64,000 nt of DNA, from positions 1 through 64,000 of the forward strand of contig JAIETL010000046.1 in the NCBI GenBank assembly GCA_019745195.1, read 5' to 3'. The number at the start of each line of letters is the position of its first letter. The stretch's first letter is position 1. Shown piece by piece: positions 1-8,661 of this stretch. Source of the DNA: Beijerinckiaceae bacterium (GTDB lineage Bacteria; Pseudomonadota; Alphaproteobacteria; Rhizobiales; Beijerinckiaceae). The translations under genes and the position numbers were made by a program. Below the pieces are notes generated by a model. The model saw only the letters and a list, made by a program, of their open reading frames with translations. It did not search any database and was not told the origin of the DNA.

Positions 1-276
1 CAGAGCGCCTGCGGCCAGAGCGCCGAGCGCGCCCGCTGCGATACCTCCGGCGATCGCTCCGCCGCGTCCGCCACGGTAGCCGCCGCGATAGCCGTAGCGC
101 GGGCCGCCGCGATAGCCGCCATAGCGGCGATACTGCACGGTCTGGACGAGGTGCTTGCCGCCATCGACGAGGGCAAGCGCGGCGCTGGAGGTGGCCGAAA
201 TCGGAGCGGCCGAGGCCGGAGCCGCGAGCAGGGTCGCGCCAGCCAGCGCAGCAGCGAGGGTCAGGGTCTTGAGCAT
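1..276 (-). CDS. Small exported Gly/Tyr/Arg-rich protein, truncated by the window edge
   Basis: The reading frame starts at an ATG at 276-274 with an AGAGGAG ribosome binding site just upstream, and runs off the left edge without a stop, so 92 residues are visible. Residues 1-23 form a clear Sec signal peptide (MLKTLTLAAAL, then ending APASAA). The mature part holds a run of YRGG/YGGYRGG-like repeats (about residues 50-72) and then an Ala/Gly-rich hydrophobic stretch (AIAGGIAAGALGALAAGAL) of the glycine-zipper kind. Proteins of this composition are common hypothetical exported proteins in Hyphomicrobiales. No function can be assigned. The signal peptide and the repeats are seen directly; an envelope location is inferred. 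Confidence 0.7.
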   Translation of the reverse strand, partial: MLKTLTLAAALAGATLLAAPASAAPISATSSAALALVDGGKHLVQTVQYRRYGGYRGGPRYGYRGGYRGGRGGAIAGGIAAGALGALAAGAL

Positions 277-545
277 GGGAAACTCCTCTTCTCTCAAAGT
301 AGCGAGAGGGCGTTGATGATTGCCGCGATCATTGTCGAGTTTATCTGCCTCGAATGTGGCTTGAAAGCGCCGATTGGCGACGATGGATAAAATTTCATGT
401 TTGGTTGACGCAGCGTCGCCCGCCGACAAGGCTTCGTTCGCGGCGAAACTGATGTTGGCGCTTGCGTCCGCGCCGCTTCCGCCCCATCTAGCAGCGGCGT
501 TTGACGCATTGCAGCATTGACCTTCGAGCCCCCTGGATTCTTGCC

Positions 546-1118
546 ATGTCACCTTCGGCCGAACCCTCGCAGACCCCTGTCGCCGGTCCGCTGAAGCCAT
601 TGCCGATGATCATCTTCGGCTCGCGCTGGCTGCAGGTGCCGCTCTATCTCGGGCTGATCGTGGCGCAGTGCGTCTACGTCTTCCTGTTCCTGAAGGAGCT
701 GATCCACCTCGTCACGCACGCCTTCACGTTCACAGAGCAGCAGATCATGCTGGTCGTGCTCGGCCTGATCGACGTGGTGATGATCTCGAACCTGCTGATC
801 ATGGTCATCGTCGGCGGCTACGAGACGTTCGTTTCGCGGCTGCGGCTTCAGGGCCATCCCGACCAGCCGGAATGGCTGAGCCACGTCAACGCCTCGATCC
901 TCAAGATCAAGCTCGCCATGGCGATCATCGGCATCTCGTCGATCCATCTGCTGCGGACCTTCATCGAGGCCGGCAACATCGGCGGGACGACACCGACGAA
1001 CTATACGACGACCGGCGTGCTGCTGCAGACGCTGATCCACACCATCTTCATCCTCTCGGCGATCGGCATCGCCTGGGTCGACAGGATGACGCTGGCGACC
1101 AATGGCAAGGGGCATTGA
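546..1118 (+). CDS. UPF0114 (YqhA-type) inner-membrane protein
   Basis: This 190-residue protein has three or four hydrophobic segments (near residues 28-50, 60-90, 120-145 and 160-178). It carries the family-typical stretches FGSRWLQVPLYLGL near the N-terminus, then IVGGYE, and a C-terminal block with the segment AIGIAWVDR. This matches the UPF0114/YqhA family, whose biochemical role is unknown. An in-frame ATG lies 15 codons upstream at 501, but the later ATG at 546 fits the family length (about 160-190) better. It stands alone, divergent from the exported protein to its left and convergent with the ATPase gene to its right. Confidence 0.8.
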   Translation: MSPSAEPSQTPVAGPLKPLPMIIFGSRWLQVPLYLGLIVAQCVYVFLFLKELIHLVTHAFTFTEQQIMLVVLGLIDVVMISNLLIMVIVGGYETFVSRLRLQGHPDQPEWLSHVNASILKIKLAMAIIGISSIHLLRTFIEAGNIGGTTPTNYTTTGVLLQTLIHTIFILSAIGIAWVDRMTLATNGKGH

Positions 1119-1275
1119 GAGCCCGCCCCGCAACTCCACTCCGGCGGCCGTCTGACTCAGGCTTTCTGCGCTTCCGGTGCTCACGGACATCAAGTCCGCC
1201 CCGCTCCGGTCTCGAAAACCACGCCAGCCGACTCGCCGGAGCGAGTTGCGCGACGGACTCTGCGCAGGCGAGTCG

Positions 1276-2814
1276 TTAGCCCCGCAAGCCGCGCGGCATC
1301 CCCGCCACGCGCGGTTGAGCGAGCCCCGGCGCGGTCTCCAGCCCCAGCGTCGGCAGAGCGAGCGTGCGCTGGCCCCTGAAGTCGACATGGGCGACGAGGA
1401 GCCCGCGCTCCTCGATATAGCCCAACAGGCGGCGCGCGCGGCTGGGTGAATGGCTGCCATAGATCGCCGCGAGGTCGGCGTCGCTGGGGCAGGGCGCGCC
1501 CTCGATCGCGATCCGCACGATCGCCAGGAACAGCGACTGCAGGTCTTCGGGCAATGTCACCGCCGCATCGAGCGCGTCGCGCCACGCCGGCTGGCCCGTG
1601 ACCTCGTCGCTCGCGCCGGCCCGCGCCACGGCGAGCCTGCGCCGGAACTCGTCGAGGCTCATCCCGCCGGAGCCCAGCCGGCGCATCCGGCAGCGCACCG
1701 TGAAATCCTGATAGAGCACCGCGACCTGCCGCGTGCGCGTCTCCGGATCGGCCATGAGTTCCGACAGGATCGCGGCCATCGCCGCCTCGCGCTCGGCCGG
1801 GTCCATCGGAACCTCGGGCTCAGGCTCGGGGGCGGCAGCGGGCCGCCAGCTCTCGATCTGGCGCAGCACGTCATTGGCAGGCGGACGCGGGCGCGGGGCG
1901 GGGCGGGCGGTCCGCGCGGCGGGGGCCGGCTCGTCGGGCCCTGCGGTGAAGATCAGCTTGCCGGCCTCTTCCGGGCCCTGCTCGGGCATCGGCATCAGGC
2001 CGGGCGCGCCGCCGCGATCGACCGATGTGGCGGGGCCGATCCGCAGCGGCAGCGGGCGCTTCGACAAAGCAGGGCCGAGCGCGACGAACTGGCCGCGCTC
2101 CAGATCGCGGAACATCTCGGCCTGGCGACGCTCCATGCCGAGCAGATCGGCGGCGCGGGCCATGTCGATGTCGAGGAAGGTGCGTCCCATCAGGAAGTTC
2201 GAGGCCTCGGCCGCGACGTTCTTGGCGAGCTTGGCGAGGCGCTGCGTCGCGATGACGCCGGCCAGCCCGCGCTTGCGGCCCCGGCACATCAGGTTGGTCA
2301 TCGCGCCCAATGACAGCCTGCGCGCCTCGTCCGACGCCTCGCCAGCCATGACGGGAGCGAAGAGCTGCGCCTCGTCCACCACGACCAGCATCGGGAACCA
2401 CAGGCTCCGCTCGACATCGAAGAGGCCGCCGAGGAAGGCGGCGGTGGCGCGCAACTGCTCGTCGGCGTCGAGATTTTCCAGATTCAGCACCACCGAGACG
2501 CGGTGCTGGCGCACGCGCAGCGCCACGCGCTGAAGCTCGGCCTCGCCGCATTGCGCATCGACGACGACATGGCCGAATTGCTCGGCGAGCGAGACGAAAT
2601 CGCCCTCCGGGTCGATCACCGCCTGCTGCACCAGAGGCGCGCTCTGCTCCAGCAGGCGGCGCAGCAGATGCGATTTGCCCGAGCCGGAATTACCCTGCAC
2701 CAGAAGCCGCGTCGCCAGCAGTTCGGCGAGGTCGAGCCATGCCGGCTGGCCGGCCGTGGTCAGGCCCATATCGATGGCGCTGGTCATGCGGTGCTTTGCG
2801 TCGCCCTGCTTCAC
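1276..2814 (-). CDS. HerA/DUF87-type P-loop ATPase
   Basis: A 512-residue ATPase. The N-terminal half has a Walker A motif GNSGSGKS (residues 41-48), a hydrophobic Walker B strand ending in VVVDEAQ (about 144-150), and the segment RGRKRGLAGVIATQR (about 178-192), which is characteristic of the HerA/FtsK-like ATPases annotated as DUF87. The middle (about 290-345) is Pro/Ala-rich and probably disordered, and the C-terminal 150 residues are of unknown fold. HerA ATPases move or process DNA with the NurA nuclease, but no nurA-like gene lies nearby, so its substrate is not known. A second ATG nine codons in (at 2787) is an alternative start. The last gene on its strand before a 157-base gap. Confidence 0.75.
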   Translation of the reverse strand: MKQGDAKHRMTSAIDMGLTTAGQPAWLDLAELLATRLLVQGNSGSGKSHLLRRLLEQSAPLVQQAVIDPEGDFVSLAEQFGHVVVDAQCGEAELQRVALRVRQHRVSVVLNLENLDADEQLRATAAFLGGLFDVERSLWFPMLVVVDEAQLFAPVMAGEASDEARRLSLGAMTNLMCRGRKRGLAGVIATQRLAKLAKNVAAEASNFLMGRTFLDIDMARAADLLGMERRQAEMFRDLERGQFVALGPALSKRPLPLRIGPATSVDRGGAPGLMPMPEQGPEEAGKLIFTAGPDEPAPAARTARPAPRPRPPANDVLRQIESWRPAAAPEPEPEVPMDPAEREAAMAAILSELMADPETRTRQVAVLYQDFTVRCRMRRLGSGGMSLDEFRRRLAVARAGASDEVTGQPAWRDALDAAVTLPEDLQSLFLAIVRIAIEGAPCPSDADLAAIYGSHSPSRARRLLGYIEERGLLVAHVDFRGQRTLALPTLGLETAPGLAQPRVAGMPRGLRG

Positions 2815-2902
2815 CCGTTCAGGCCGGCTCTTCTAGCATGCGCGCGCGGCATGGTGCGGCAGGAGAGCGCCGGCTTCCACAGCAAATCCGCCTGCCGCCG
2901 GC

Positions 2903-3175
2903 TCAGCGCGGGCAGCGCCGGGCGCGCTCCTCGCGGGCGATCTCGGCGACCGTGCGCCGCTGGTTGGCCGAGAGCGGCACGTCCTCGACAGCGTCATACT
3001 GGCAGCCGGCATTGCCGAAGGCGCGGATGCCGCGCTGCGTGCGGAAGCAGTAGCCCTGCGCCTTGTAGATCTCGTTGCGGGCGTACCAGAGGTCGTCGCA
3101 GGTCTCGGCGCGGGCCGGCTGGGGCAGGCCGATTGCACTGGCGAAAGCAAGCAACAGCAGGGCGGGACGGATCAT
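2903..3175 (-). CDS. Small exported YARHG-domain protein
   Basis: A 90-residue protein starting at ATG 3175, where a classical signal peptide begins (MIRPALLLLAFASAIGL, cleavage near PARAET). The mature part has LWYARNEIYKAQGYCF, which matches the YARHG domain (consensus around YARNEIYARHGY), and four cysteines that could form two disulfides. The function of YARHG proteins is unknown; they are usually extracytoplasmic. Extending the frame upstream to 3316 would add Arg-rich residues ahead of the signal peptide, so the shorter form is preferred. Confidence 0.7.
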   Translation of the reverse strand: MIRPALLLLAFASAIGLPQPARAETCDDLWYARNEIYKAQGYCFRTQRGIRAFGNAGCQYDAVEDVPLSANQRRTVAEIAREERARRCPR

Positions 3176-3236
3176 CGGAAGGCTCCGGTTCGGGCGATCG
3201 AAGTCTTGCGCGGCTGCGATGCGATCACAAGCGCGC

Positions 3237-4208
3237 TCAGCGGCTTTGCAGGATCGCCTCGACGATCTCCTGCACGTCGAGAGCCTCCCGAAGGGTCGCC
3301 AGATGATGCGGCTCACCGCGGGCCATGGCGACGACGCCCTCCAACTGGCGCTTGAGCGCGAGCGGGCGGGCCTTTTCGTTCGGCAGCGCGTCCTGCGCAG
3401 GCAGCCACGACCCGTCCGGCTGCCGGCGCTCGGCGATCGACCAGTCGCGCAGGCGCACTGCTCCGTTTTGGCCGCTGAGCGTCCAGAGATTGTGGTCGTC
3501 CTTGTCGGTCGTGCCGACGCCGCCCCTGAGCGTGACCGGCACGTCGCCGGCTTTCAGCGTCGCCGAGATCATGCGCTCCGAGAGGCCCGGCTCGGGAAAC
3601 GAGGCGCTGGCGGCGAGCCCATGCAGCGGGCCGACCATGCGGCGCGTCAGGAACAGGAAATGCGAGACGACTTCTCTGGTGAAGCCGCCCTGCGTCGCCG
3701 CGTCGAGCCAGGCGGCAGCGTCGGCCTGCCATGGGCGCGGCCACGCCTTGAAGCCGATTTCGATCGTCACGTCCGCGACCGGCCCGACCGCATCTTGCGC
3801 AATCCAGCCGCGCAAGGCAGCGACCGCCGGCGAAGAGGCGAAGGGGAAGTTGACCGCGCCGCGCGCACCGGCTTCCGCCACGAAGGCGCGTGCATCGTCG
3901 ACATCGACCGCCAGAGGCTTTTCGCAGAACACGGCTTTGCCGGCGGCGAGCGCCGCGCGGGCGTGACCGAGATGCGAGGCCGGCGGCGAGGCGATGTAGA
4001 CGCAGTCGCTGGCCGCGATCAGGGACGCTGCGTCGGGCAGGGCGCGGATCGCGGGCAGGGCGGCCGTGATTCGAGCCATGGCAGCCTCCGACGGGTCCCA
4101 GATGCCGGAGACCGTCATCAGGCCCGTAGGCTGGTCGAGGATGGCCCGCAGCAACCGCTCGCCCATGATGCCCGCGCCGATGATGCCGATGGAGAGGGGA
4201 GCGGTCAT
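3237..4208 (-). CDS. Gfo/Idh/MocA family NAD(P)-dependent oxidoreductase
   Basis: A 323-residue protein. The N-terminus has the Rossmann dinucleotide motif IGIIGAGIMGERLL (from residue 7), and about 90 residues on comes the family-defining EKP motif in FCEKPLAVDVDDA. The C-terminal half resembles the GFO_IDH_MocA substrate domain. These enzymes oxidise or reduce sugars, inositols or related polyols; the substrate cannot be told from sequence. The start is ATG 4208, where the Rossmann motif begins at its usual place; the frame remains open upstream but has no family sequence. Divergent from rsgA (160-base gap). Confidence 0.85.
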   Translation of the reverse strand: MTAPLSIGIIGAGIMGERLLRAILDQPTGLMTVSGIWDPSEAAMARITAALPAIRALPDAASLIAASDCVYIASPPASHLGHARAALAAGKAVFCEKPLAVDVDDARAFVAEAGARGAVNFPFASSPAVAALRGWIAQDAVGPVADVTIEIGFKAWPRPWQADAAAWLDAATQGGFTREVVSHFLFLTRRMVGPLHGLAASASFPEPGLSERMISATLKAGDVPVTLRGGVGTTDKDDHNLWTLSGQNGAVRLRDWSIAERRQPDGSWLPAQDALPNEKARPLALKRQLEGVVAMARGEPHHLATLREALDVQEIVEAILQSR

Positions 4209-4367
4209 GGCGGGCCTTCCGGGTTCTCGTCGCGAGACGGGGGTCGTCCTCTCTGCCGCCGGACAGGTCGTGCGTCTAGTCGTTGCCGGATGCTCGCGCT
4301 TGCCTCCGGGCGCAAACCCCGCTCTAGCATCGCGCATGACGACGACAGGGCAGGGCGGAATGGGATC

Positions 4368-5369
4368 GTGAGGGACCCGGACGAAGCAGCGTCGCTGGCC
4401 GCGCTCGGCTGGTCGGAGTTCTTCAGCGCGCAATGCGGGCCTGACGAGGCCGGGCTGATTCCCGCCCGCGTCGCGACCGTTCACCGCGCCCGCATGTCGG
4501 CGATTTCAGCCGCCGGGCCGATCCGGCTGGTGCTGCCGGTCCATGCCAGCACGGGCGACTACACCGTCGGCGACTGGGTCCTGGTCGAGCCGGGCACGGA
4601 CCTGCTGAAGCGCCGGCTGGAGCGCCGGACCGTGCTGTCGCGCCGCGTCGAGGGTGCCAAGTCGCCGCAACTCGCCGGGGCCAATATCGACACGCTGTTC
4701 ATCGTCACCTCCTGCAATGGCGATTTCAACGCCGCGCGGCTCGAGCGCTATCTGGCGCTCGTCAACGAGAGCGGGGCGCAGCCCGTGATCCTGCTGACCA
4801 AGGCCGATCTCGTCGAAGACGCGCAGGCCTTCGTCGACGAGGCCGCCGCGCTCCAGCGCGGATTGCCGGTCGCCATCGTCAATCCGCTCTCGGGCGGGGC
4901 CGCCGCCATGCTCGCGCCCTGGTGCGGGGCCGGCCGGACGGTTGCACTGGTCGGCTCTTCCGGCGTCGGCAAGTCGAGCCTCGTCAATGCGCTGACGGGC
5001 GCAGGCGAGGAAGCGCAGGAGACCGGCGACATCCGGGCGAGCGACGACAAGGGCCGCCACACCACGACCGCGCGTTCGCTCCACGCCATCGCGGGCGGCG
5101 GCTGGGTGATCGACACGCCGGGCATGCGCACGCTGCACGTCAGCGATGCCGCATCAGGTCTGGAGACGCTGTTCGCCGAGATCACGGAACTCGCGCCGGA
5201 GTGCCGGTTCCGCGACTGCAGCCATGAGCACGAGCCCGGCTGCGCGGTGCAGGCGGCCGTCGCGAGCGGCGCTGTCGATCCCGAGCGGCTGGCGCGCTGG
5301 CGCAAGCTCGACGCCGAGAACCGGGCGAAGACGCCGGTCGTCAGCGGACCGAGGGGCAGACGGCGCTGA
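4368..5369 (+). CDS. rsgA: Ribosome small-subunit biogenesis GTPase RsgA
   Basis: A 333-residue circularly permuted GTPase that checks late 30S maturation. Order of elements: an OB-fold-like N-terminal part (TGDYTVGDWVLVE, about 62-74), G4 as TKAD (144-147), G1/Walker A GSSGVGKSS (about 196-204), the switch region with GRHTTT, G3 DTPG, and a C-terminal zinc knuckle CRFRDCSHEHEPGC. This G4-G1-G3 order is diagnostic of RsgA. The start is taken as GTG 4368 because the nearest ATGs upstream are in other frames and there is no family similarity before it. Convergent with the SDR gene, 9 bases away. Confidence 0.92.
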   Translation: MRDPDEAASLAALGWSEFFSAQCGPDEAGLIPARVATVHRARMSAISAAGPIRLVLPVHASTGDYTVGDWVLVEPGTDLLKRRLERRTVLSRRVEGAKSPQLAGANIDTLFIVTSCNGDFNAARLERYLALVNESGAQPVILLTKADLVEDAQAFVDEAAALQRGLPVAIVNPLSGGAAAMLAPWCGAGRTVALVGSSGVGKSSLVNALTGAGEEAQETGDIRASDDKGRHTTTARSLHAIAGGGWVIDTPGMRTLHVSDAASGLETLFAEITELAPECRFRDCSHEHEPGCAVQAAVASGAVDPERLARWRKLDAENRAKTPVVSGPRGRRR

Positions 5370-5378
5370 CCCTCCGCG

Positions 5379-6119
5379 CTACGCCGGCATCTGCGGCGTC
5401 AGCACTTTGCCCTGCGGGAAATCGAATATCTTGCCGGTCTCGCTCCAGTCCGGCGAGGCGAGCCTGACCAGATGCGGCGCCAGTTCCTCCGGCGTCCGCA
5501 GCGTCTGGGGGTCCTCGCCCGGCATCGCCTCGGCCCGCATCCTCGTGCGCAGCGGGCCTGGATTGACGAGCATCACCTTGAGCGGCGTGGTCGCGGTTTC
5601 GGCGGCATAGGTGCGCGCCATCGCCTCGACGGCGGCCTTCGAGATCGAATACGGCCCCCAATAGGCGAGGCATTTATGCGCCGCGCCCGAACTCATCAGG
5701 ATGACGCGCGCCGCGTCCGAAGCCTGCAACGCCGGCTCGACCGACTTCAGCAGCCGCCAGTTCGCCGTGACGTTTGTGTCGAAGACTTTCGTCCATTCCT
5801 TGGGCGAGGCATGGGTCAGGGGCGTCAGCGGGCCGAGGATGCCGGCATTCGCCAGCAGGATGTCGAGCTTGCCCCAGCGCTGCAGCAGGGCGGGTCCCAG
5901 CTTCTCGATCGCCGCCGCATCGGCCAGATCGACCGGGACCAGCGTCGCCGCGCCGCCGGCCGCCCTGATCTCGTCATCAAGCTCCTCCAGCGCGCCGGTG
6001 GTGCGGGCAAGCGCGACGACATGGGCGCCGGCCTGCGCATAGGCGAGAGCGGCGGCGCGTCCGATGCCGCGCGACGCGCCGGTGACGAGCGCGACGCGCC
6101 CGGAGAGGGGGAGGGTCAT
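5379..6119 (-). CDS. Short-chain dehydrogenase/reductase (SDR)
   Basis: A 246-residue classical SDR: cofactor motif TGASRGIG (14-21), the NAG motif (LLANAG, about 87-92), catalytic Ser in LMSSGAA, and the YSISK catalytic Tyr-Lys pair. The Arg in ALARTTG after the second beta strand suggests NADP(H) preference. The substrate is unknown. In many Hyphomicrobiales an SDR of this kind follows purF, as here (156 bases downstream of purF on the same strand, with a palindromic repeat in the gap). Confidence 0.87.
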   Translation of the reverse strand: MTLPLSGRVALVTGASRGIGRAAALAYAQAGAHVVALARTTGALEELDDEIRAAGGAATLVPVDLADAAAIEKLGPALLQRWGKLDILLANAGILGPLTPLTHASPKEWTKVFDTNVTANWRLLKSVEPALQASDAARVILMSSGAAHKCLAYWGPYSISKAAVEAMARTYAAETATTPLKVMLVNPGPLRTRMRAEAMPGEDPQTLRTPEELAPHLVRLASPDWSETGKIFDFPQGKVLTPQMPA

Positions 6120-6151
6120 GACGAAATCCGTTCCGATCGTCTCATGCGAAC

Positions 6152-6258
6152 GTCATCCCGGACAAGCCGCGTGAGCGGCGCAGCTCCGGGATCCATCGTA
6201 AGACAAGACGGCGCTCTATGATGGATCCCGGAGCTGCGCTTCGCTTGTCCGAGATGAC
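6152..6258. repeat. Dispersed palindromic intergenic element, copy 1
   Basis: This 107-base element lies between purF and the SDR gene. Its outer arms GTCATCCCGGACAAGC and GCTTGTCCGAGATGAC are inverted with one mismatch, and inner arms (GCAGCTCCGGGATCCAT / ATGGATCCCGGAGCTGC) are perfect. It shares its central sequence (GGATCCATCGTA, then GACGGCGCTCTATGATGG) with the element at 48008-48104, so it is a true dispersed repeat and not just a local hairpin. Confidence 0.85.
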
Positions 6259-6274
6259 GGTGGATGGGTTTTGT

Positions 6275-7759
6275 TCAACCCGCTTCCGCGAGCAGCGAGA
6301 GCTGCTGCTTGGCGCTCTCGCCGATCACGTCGGTCAGCGAAGTCGGGTAGTCGCCGGTGAAGCAGTGGTCGGTGAATTGCGGGCGGGCGTTGTCGCGCCC
6401 GGCATGGCCCATGGCGCGGTAGAGCCCGTCGACCGAGAGGAAGGCGAGCGAATCCGCGCCGACGAATTGCCGCATCTCCTCCAGCGAATGGGTCGCGGCG
6501 AGCAGCTTCTCGCGGTCGGGCGTGTCGATGCCATAATAGTCCGGATGCGTGATCGGCGGCGAGGAGATGCGGAAATGCACCTCGCGCGCGCCCGCCTCCC
6601 GCATCATCTTGACGATCTTGAACGAGGTCGTGCCGCGCACGATCGAATCGTCGACCAGCACGATGCTCTTGCCTTCGACGACCGAGCGGTTGGCCGAATG
6701 CTTCAGCCGGACCCCGAGCTCGCGGACCTTCTGGGTCGGCTCGATGAAGGTGCGCCCGACATAATGGTTGCGGATGATGCCGAGCTCGAAGGGGATGCCG
6801 CTCGCCTGCGCATAGCCGAGCGCGGCGGGCACGCCGGAATCGGGGACGGGCACGATCACGTCCGCATTGGCCGGGGCTTCGGCGGCGAGCTGTGCGCCCA
6901 TCTGCTTGCGGCGCTCATAGATGCTGCGGCCCTTCACGATCGAATCGGGCCGGGCGAAATAGATGTACTCGAAGATGCAGGGGCGCTCGGGCGTCGGCGG
7001 GAAGGGCTTGTGGCTCTCGATGCCGCTCTCGGAGATGACGACGACCTCGCCGTTCTCGATCTCGCGGATGAATTTCGCGCCGATGATGTCGAGCGCGCAG
7101 GTCTCCGAGGTCAGGATAGGCGCGCCGTCGAGCTCGCCGAGCACCAGCGGGCGGATGCCGAGCGGGTCGCGCACGCCGATCAGCTTCTTGTTGGTGATGC
7201 CGACGAAGGCATAGGCGCCCTCGATCTGGCGGATGGCCTCGACGAAACGCTCGATGAAGCGGGGCTTGCGCGAGCGCGCGACGAGATGCAGCAGCACCTC
7301 GGTGTCGGAGGTCGACTGATAGATCGCGCCGTCGCGGACGAGGTTGCGCCGCAGGGTCAAGCCGTTCGTCAGGTTTCCGTTATGGGCCACCGCGAAACCG
7401 CCGCCATGAAGCTCGGCGAACAGCGGCTGGACATTCCGCAGGATGGTCTCGCCGGTGGTCGAATAGCGGACATGGCCGATGGCCTGCGAGCCTTTCAGCT
7501 TCTCGATCACCGCCGCTTCCGAGAAGGCGTCGCCGACGAGGCCAAGCCGGCGCTCCGAATGGAAGCGCGCGCCGTCGAAGGAGACGATGCCGGCCGCCTC
7601 CTGGCCGCGATGCTGGAGCGCATGCAAGCCGAGCGCCGTCAGCGCGGCCGCGTCGGCATGGCCGAAGATGCCGAAAACGCCGCATTCCTCCCGCAGCCTG
7701 TCGGCGTTGGGATCGAAGGGGGCGTCGGCTGCGCTCAAAAGCTGCATCGCGGGCTCCAT
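6275..7759 (-). CDS. purF: Amidophosphoribosyltransferase (glutamine PRPP amidotransferase)
   Basis: This 494-residue enzyme catalyses the first step of purine biosynthesis: PRPP plus glutamine to phosphoribosylamine. The catalytic N-terminal nucleophile is Cys26 (CGVFGIFGH), after a short propeptide that would be removed. The class II glutamine amidotransferase domain follows (LHALQHRGQEAAGI, then GHVRYSTTG), and then the phosphoribosyltransferase domain with the PRPP loop VLVDDSIVRGTTS (about 375-387). Length matches the family. It follows cvpA (70-base gap), the classical cvpA-purF order. The ATG four codons in is an alternative start. Confidence 0.97.
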   Translation of the reverse strand: MEPAMQLLSAADAPFDPNADRLREECGVFGIFGHADAAALTALGLHALQHRGQEAAGIVSFDGARFHSERRLGLVGDAFSEAAVIEKLKGSQAIGHVRYSTTGETILRNVQPLFAELHGGGFAVAHNGNLTNGLTLRRNLVRDGAIYQSTSDTEVLLHLVARSRKPRFIERFVEAIRQIEGAYAFVGITNKKLIGVRDPLGIRPLVLGELDGAPILTSETCALDIIGAKFIREIENGEVVVISESGIESHKPFPPTPERPCIFEYIYFARPDSIVKGRSIYERRKQMGAQLAAEAPANADVIVPVPDSGVPAALGYAQASGIPFELGIIRNHYVGRTFIEPTQKVRELGVRLKHSANRSVVEGKSIVLVDDSIVRGTTSFKIVKMMREAGAREVHFRISSPPITHPDYYGIDTPDREKLLAATHSLEEMRQFVGADSLAFLSVDGLYRAMGHAGRDNARPQFTDHCFTGDYPTSLTDVIGESAKQQLSLLAEAG

Positions 7760-7829
7760 GCGGCGGGAAAGGGCGTTCGGTAGGCTCGGATCAAGGCGAA
7801 TTTGCAGACGTCGGGGCCCGTATCGGGCA

Positions 7830-8519
7830 TCAGGGCCGGGCAGGAGTCGCAGGCGTCGCCGCCGGGCGGCTCGCCTCGATCGCGCGCTGCAGGCCGGCCC
7901 GGTCGGTCGCGTTGGGGGCTTCCGTGCGGCGCTGCGGATCGGCGGTCGGGTTGGCAGGTGCGCGCGGCTCTTCTGCCGGCGCGTCCACCGGCTCGTCGCC
8001 GGTCTTGGGCTTGAGCAACTTCTTGACGATGTCGGAATTGATGTCCTGCGGCAGCATGGTGAGCAGCGAGCGGCCGGTCTCCTCCAGCAGCGGCTTGGCC
8101 TTGGCCTCCCGCGCCCAGGGGGGTTGCATCTTCTCGGGCACCAGCGCCGTGAAGAACAGATAGCCGATCACCGCCAGCAGCAGGCCGCGGCCCGCCCCAA
8201 AGACGAAACCGAGCGTGCGATCGAGCGCGCCGATGCGCGAATCGAGCACGAAATCCGACAGCCGCGCCGTGATCAGCGAGACCAGGATCAGCGTCACCAG
8301 AAACAGCGCGGCAATCGCCGCGATCAGCGCGATCGTCTCGTTGGGAATATACTGCTTCACGATCGGCAGAAGCTGCGGATGGAAGGTCCAGGCGACGGCG
8401 GCGGCCGCGACCCATGACGCGATCGCCAGCACCTCGCGCGTGAGCCCGCGCACGGCCGCCAGCAAAGCCGAGATCAGAACCACGCCGATGACGACGAGAT
8501 CGAGGATGGTGACAGGCAT
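7830..8519 (-). CDS. cvpA: CvpA family inner-membrane protein
   Basis: A 229-residue protein with four predicted transmembrane segments in the first 150 residues (about 4-26, 30-48, 65-90 and 105-130) and a family-typical block RIGALDRTLGFVFGAGRGLL. The C-terminal 80 residues are Pro/Ala/Glu-rich and probably disordered. CvpA was named for colicin V production and is linked to envelope homeostasis; its molecular activity is unknown. The start is ATG 8519 (MPVTILDLVVIG), where the first membrane helix begins; the frame is open further upstream without family sequence. Lies between radA and purF on the same strand. Confidence 0.9.
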   Translation of the reverse strand: MPVTILDLVVIGVVLISALLAAVRGLTREVLAIASWVAAAAVAWTFHPQLLPIVKQYIPNETIALIAAIAALFLVTLILVSLITARLSDFVLDSRIGALDRTLGFVFGAGRGLLLAVIGYLFFTALVPEKMQPPWAREAKAKPLLEETGRSLLTMLPQDINSDIVKKLLKPKTGDEPVDAPAEEPRAPANPTADPQRRTEAPNATDRAGLQRAIEASRPAATPATPARP

Positions 8520-8661
8520 CAGGTGAGCCGCTTCGCTATGGTCGTCGGAATGGCCACGCAAGAAATGGGCTGGCCGCATGGATTTTGCTATACGCGCTTG
8601 AAGGCGCGGCGTCACCCATGTGAAATCCTGATTTCACAGGCCTTGAGATGGTGCGACATCT

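Noticed and set aside
3075-4367. Long N-terminal extension of rsgA
   Set aside because: The frame is open but overlaps the Gfo/Idh/MocA gene on the other strand and lacks family sequence; RsgA similarity begins near GTG 4368.
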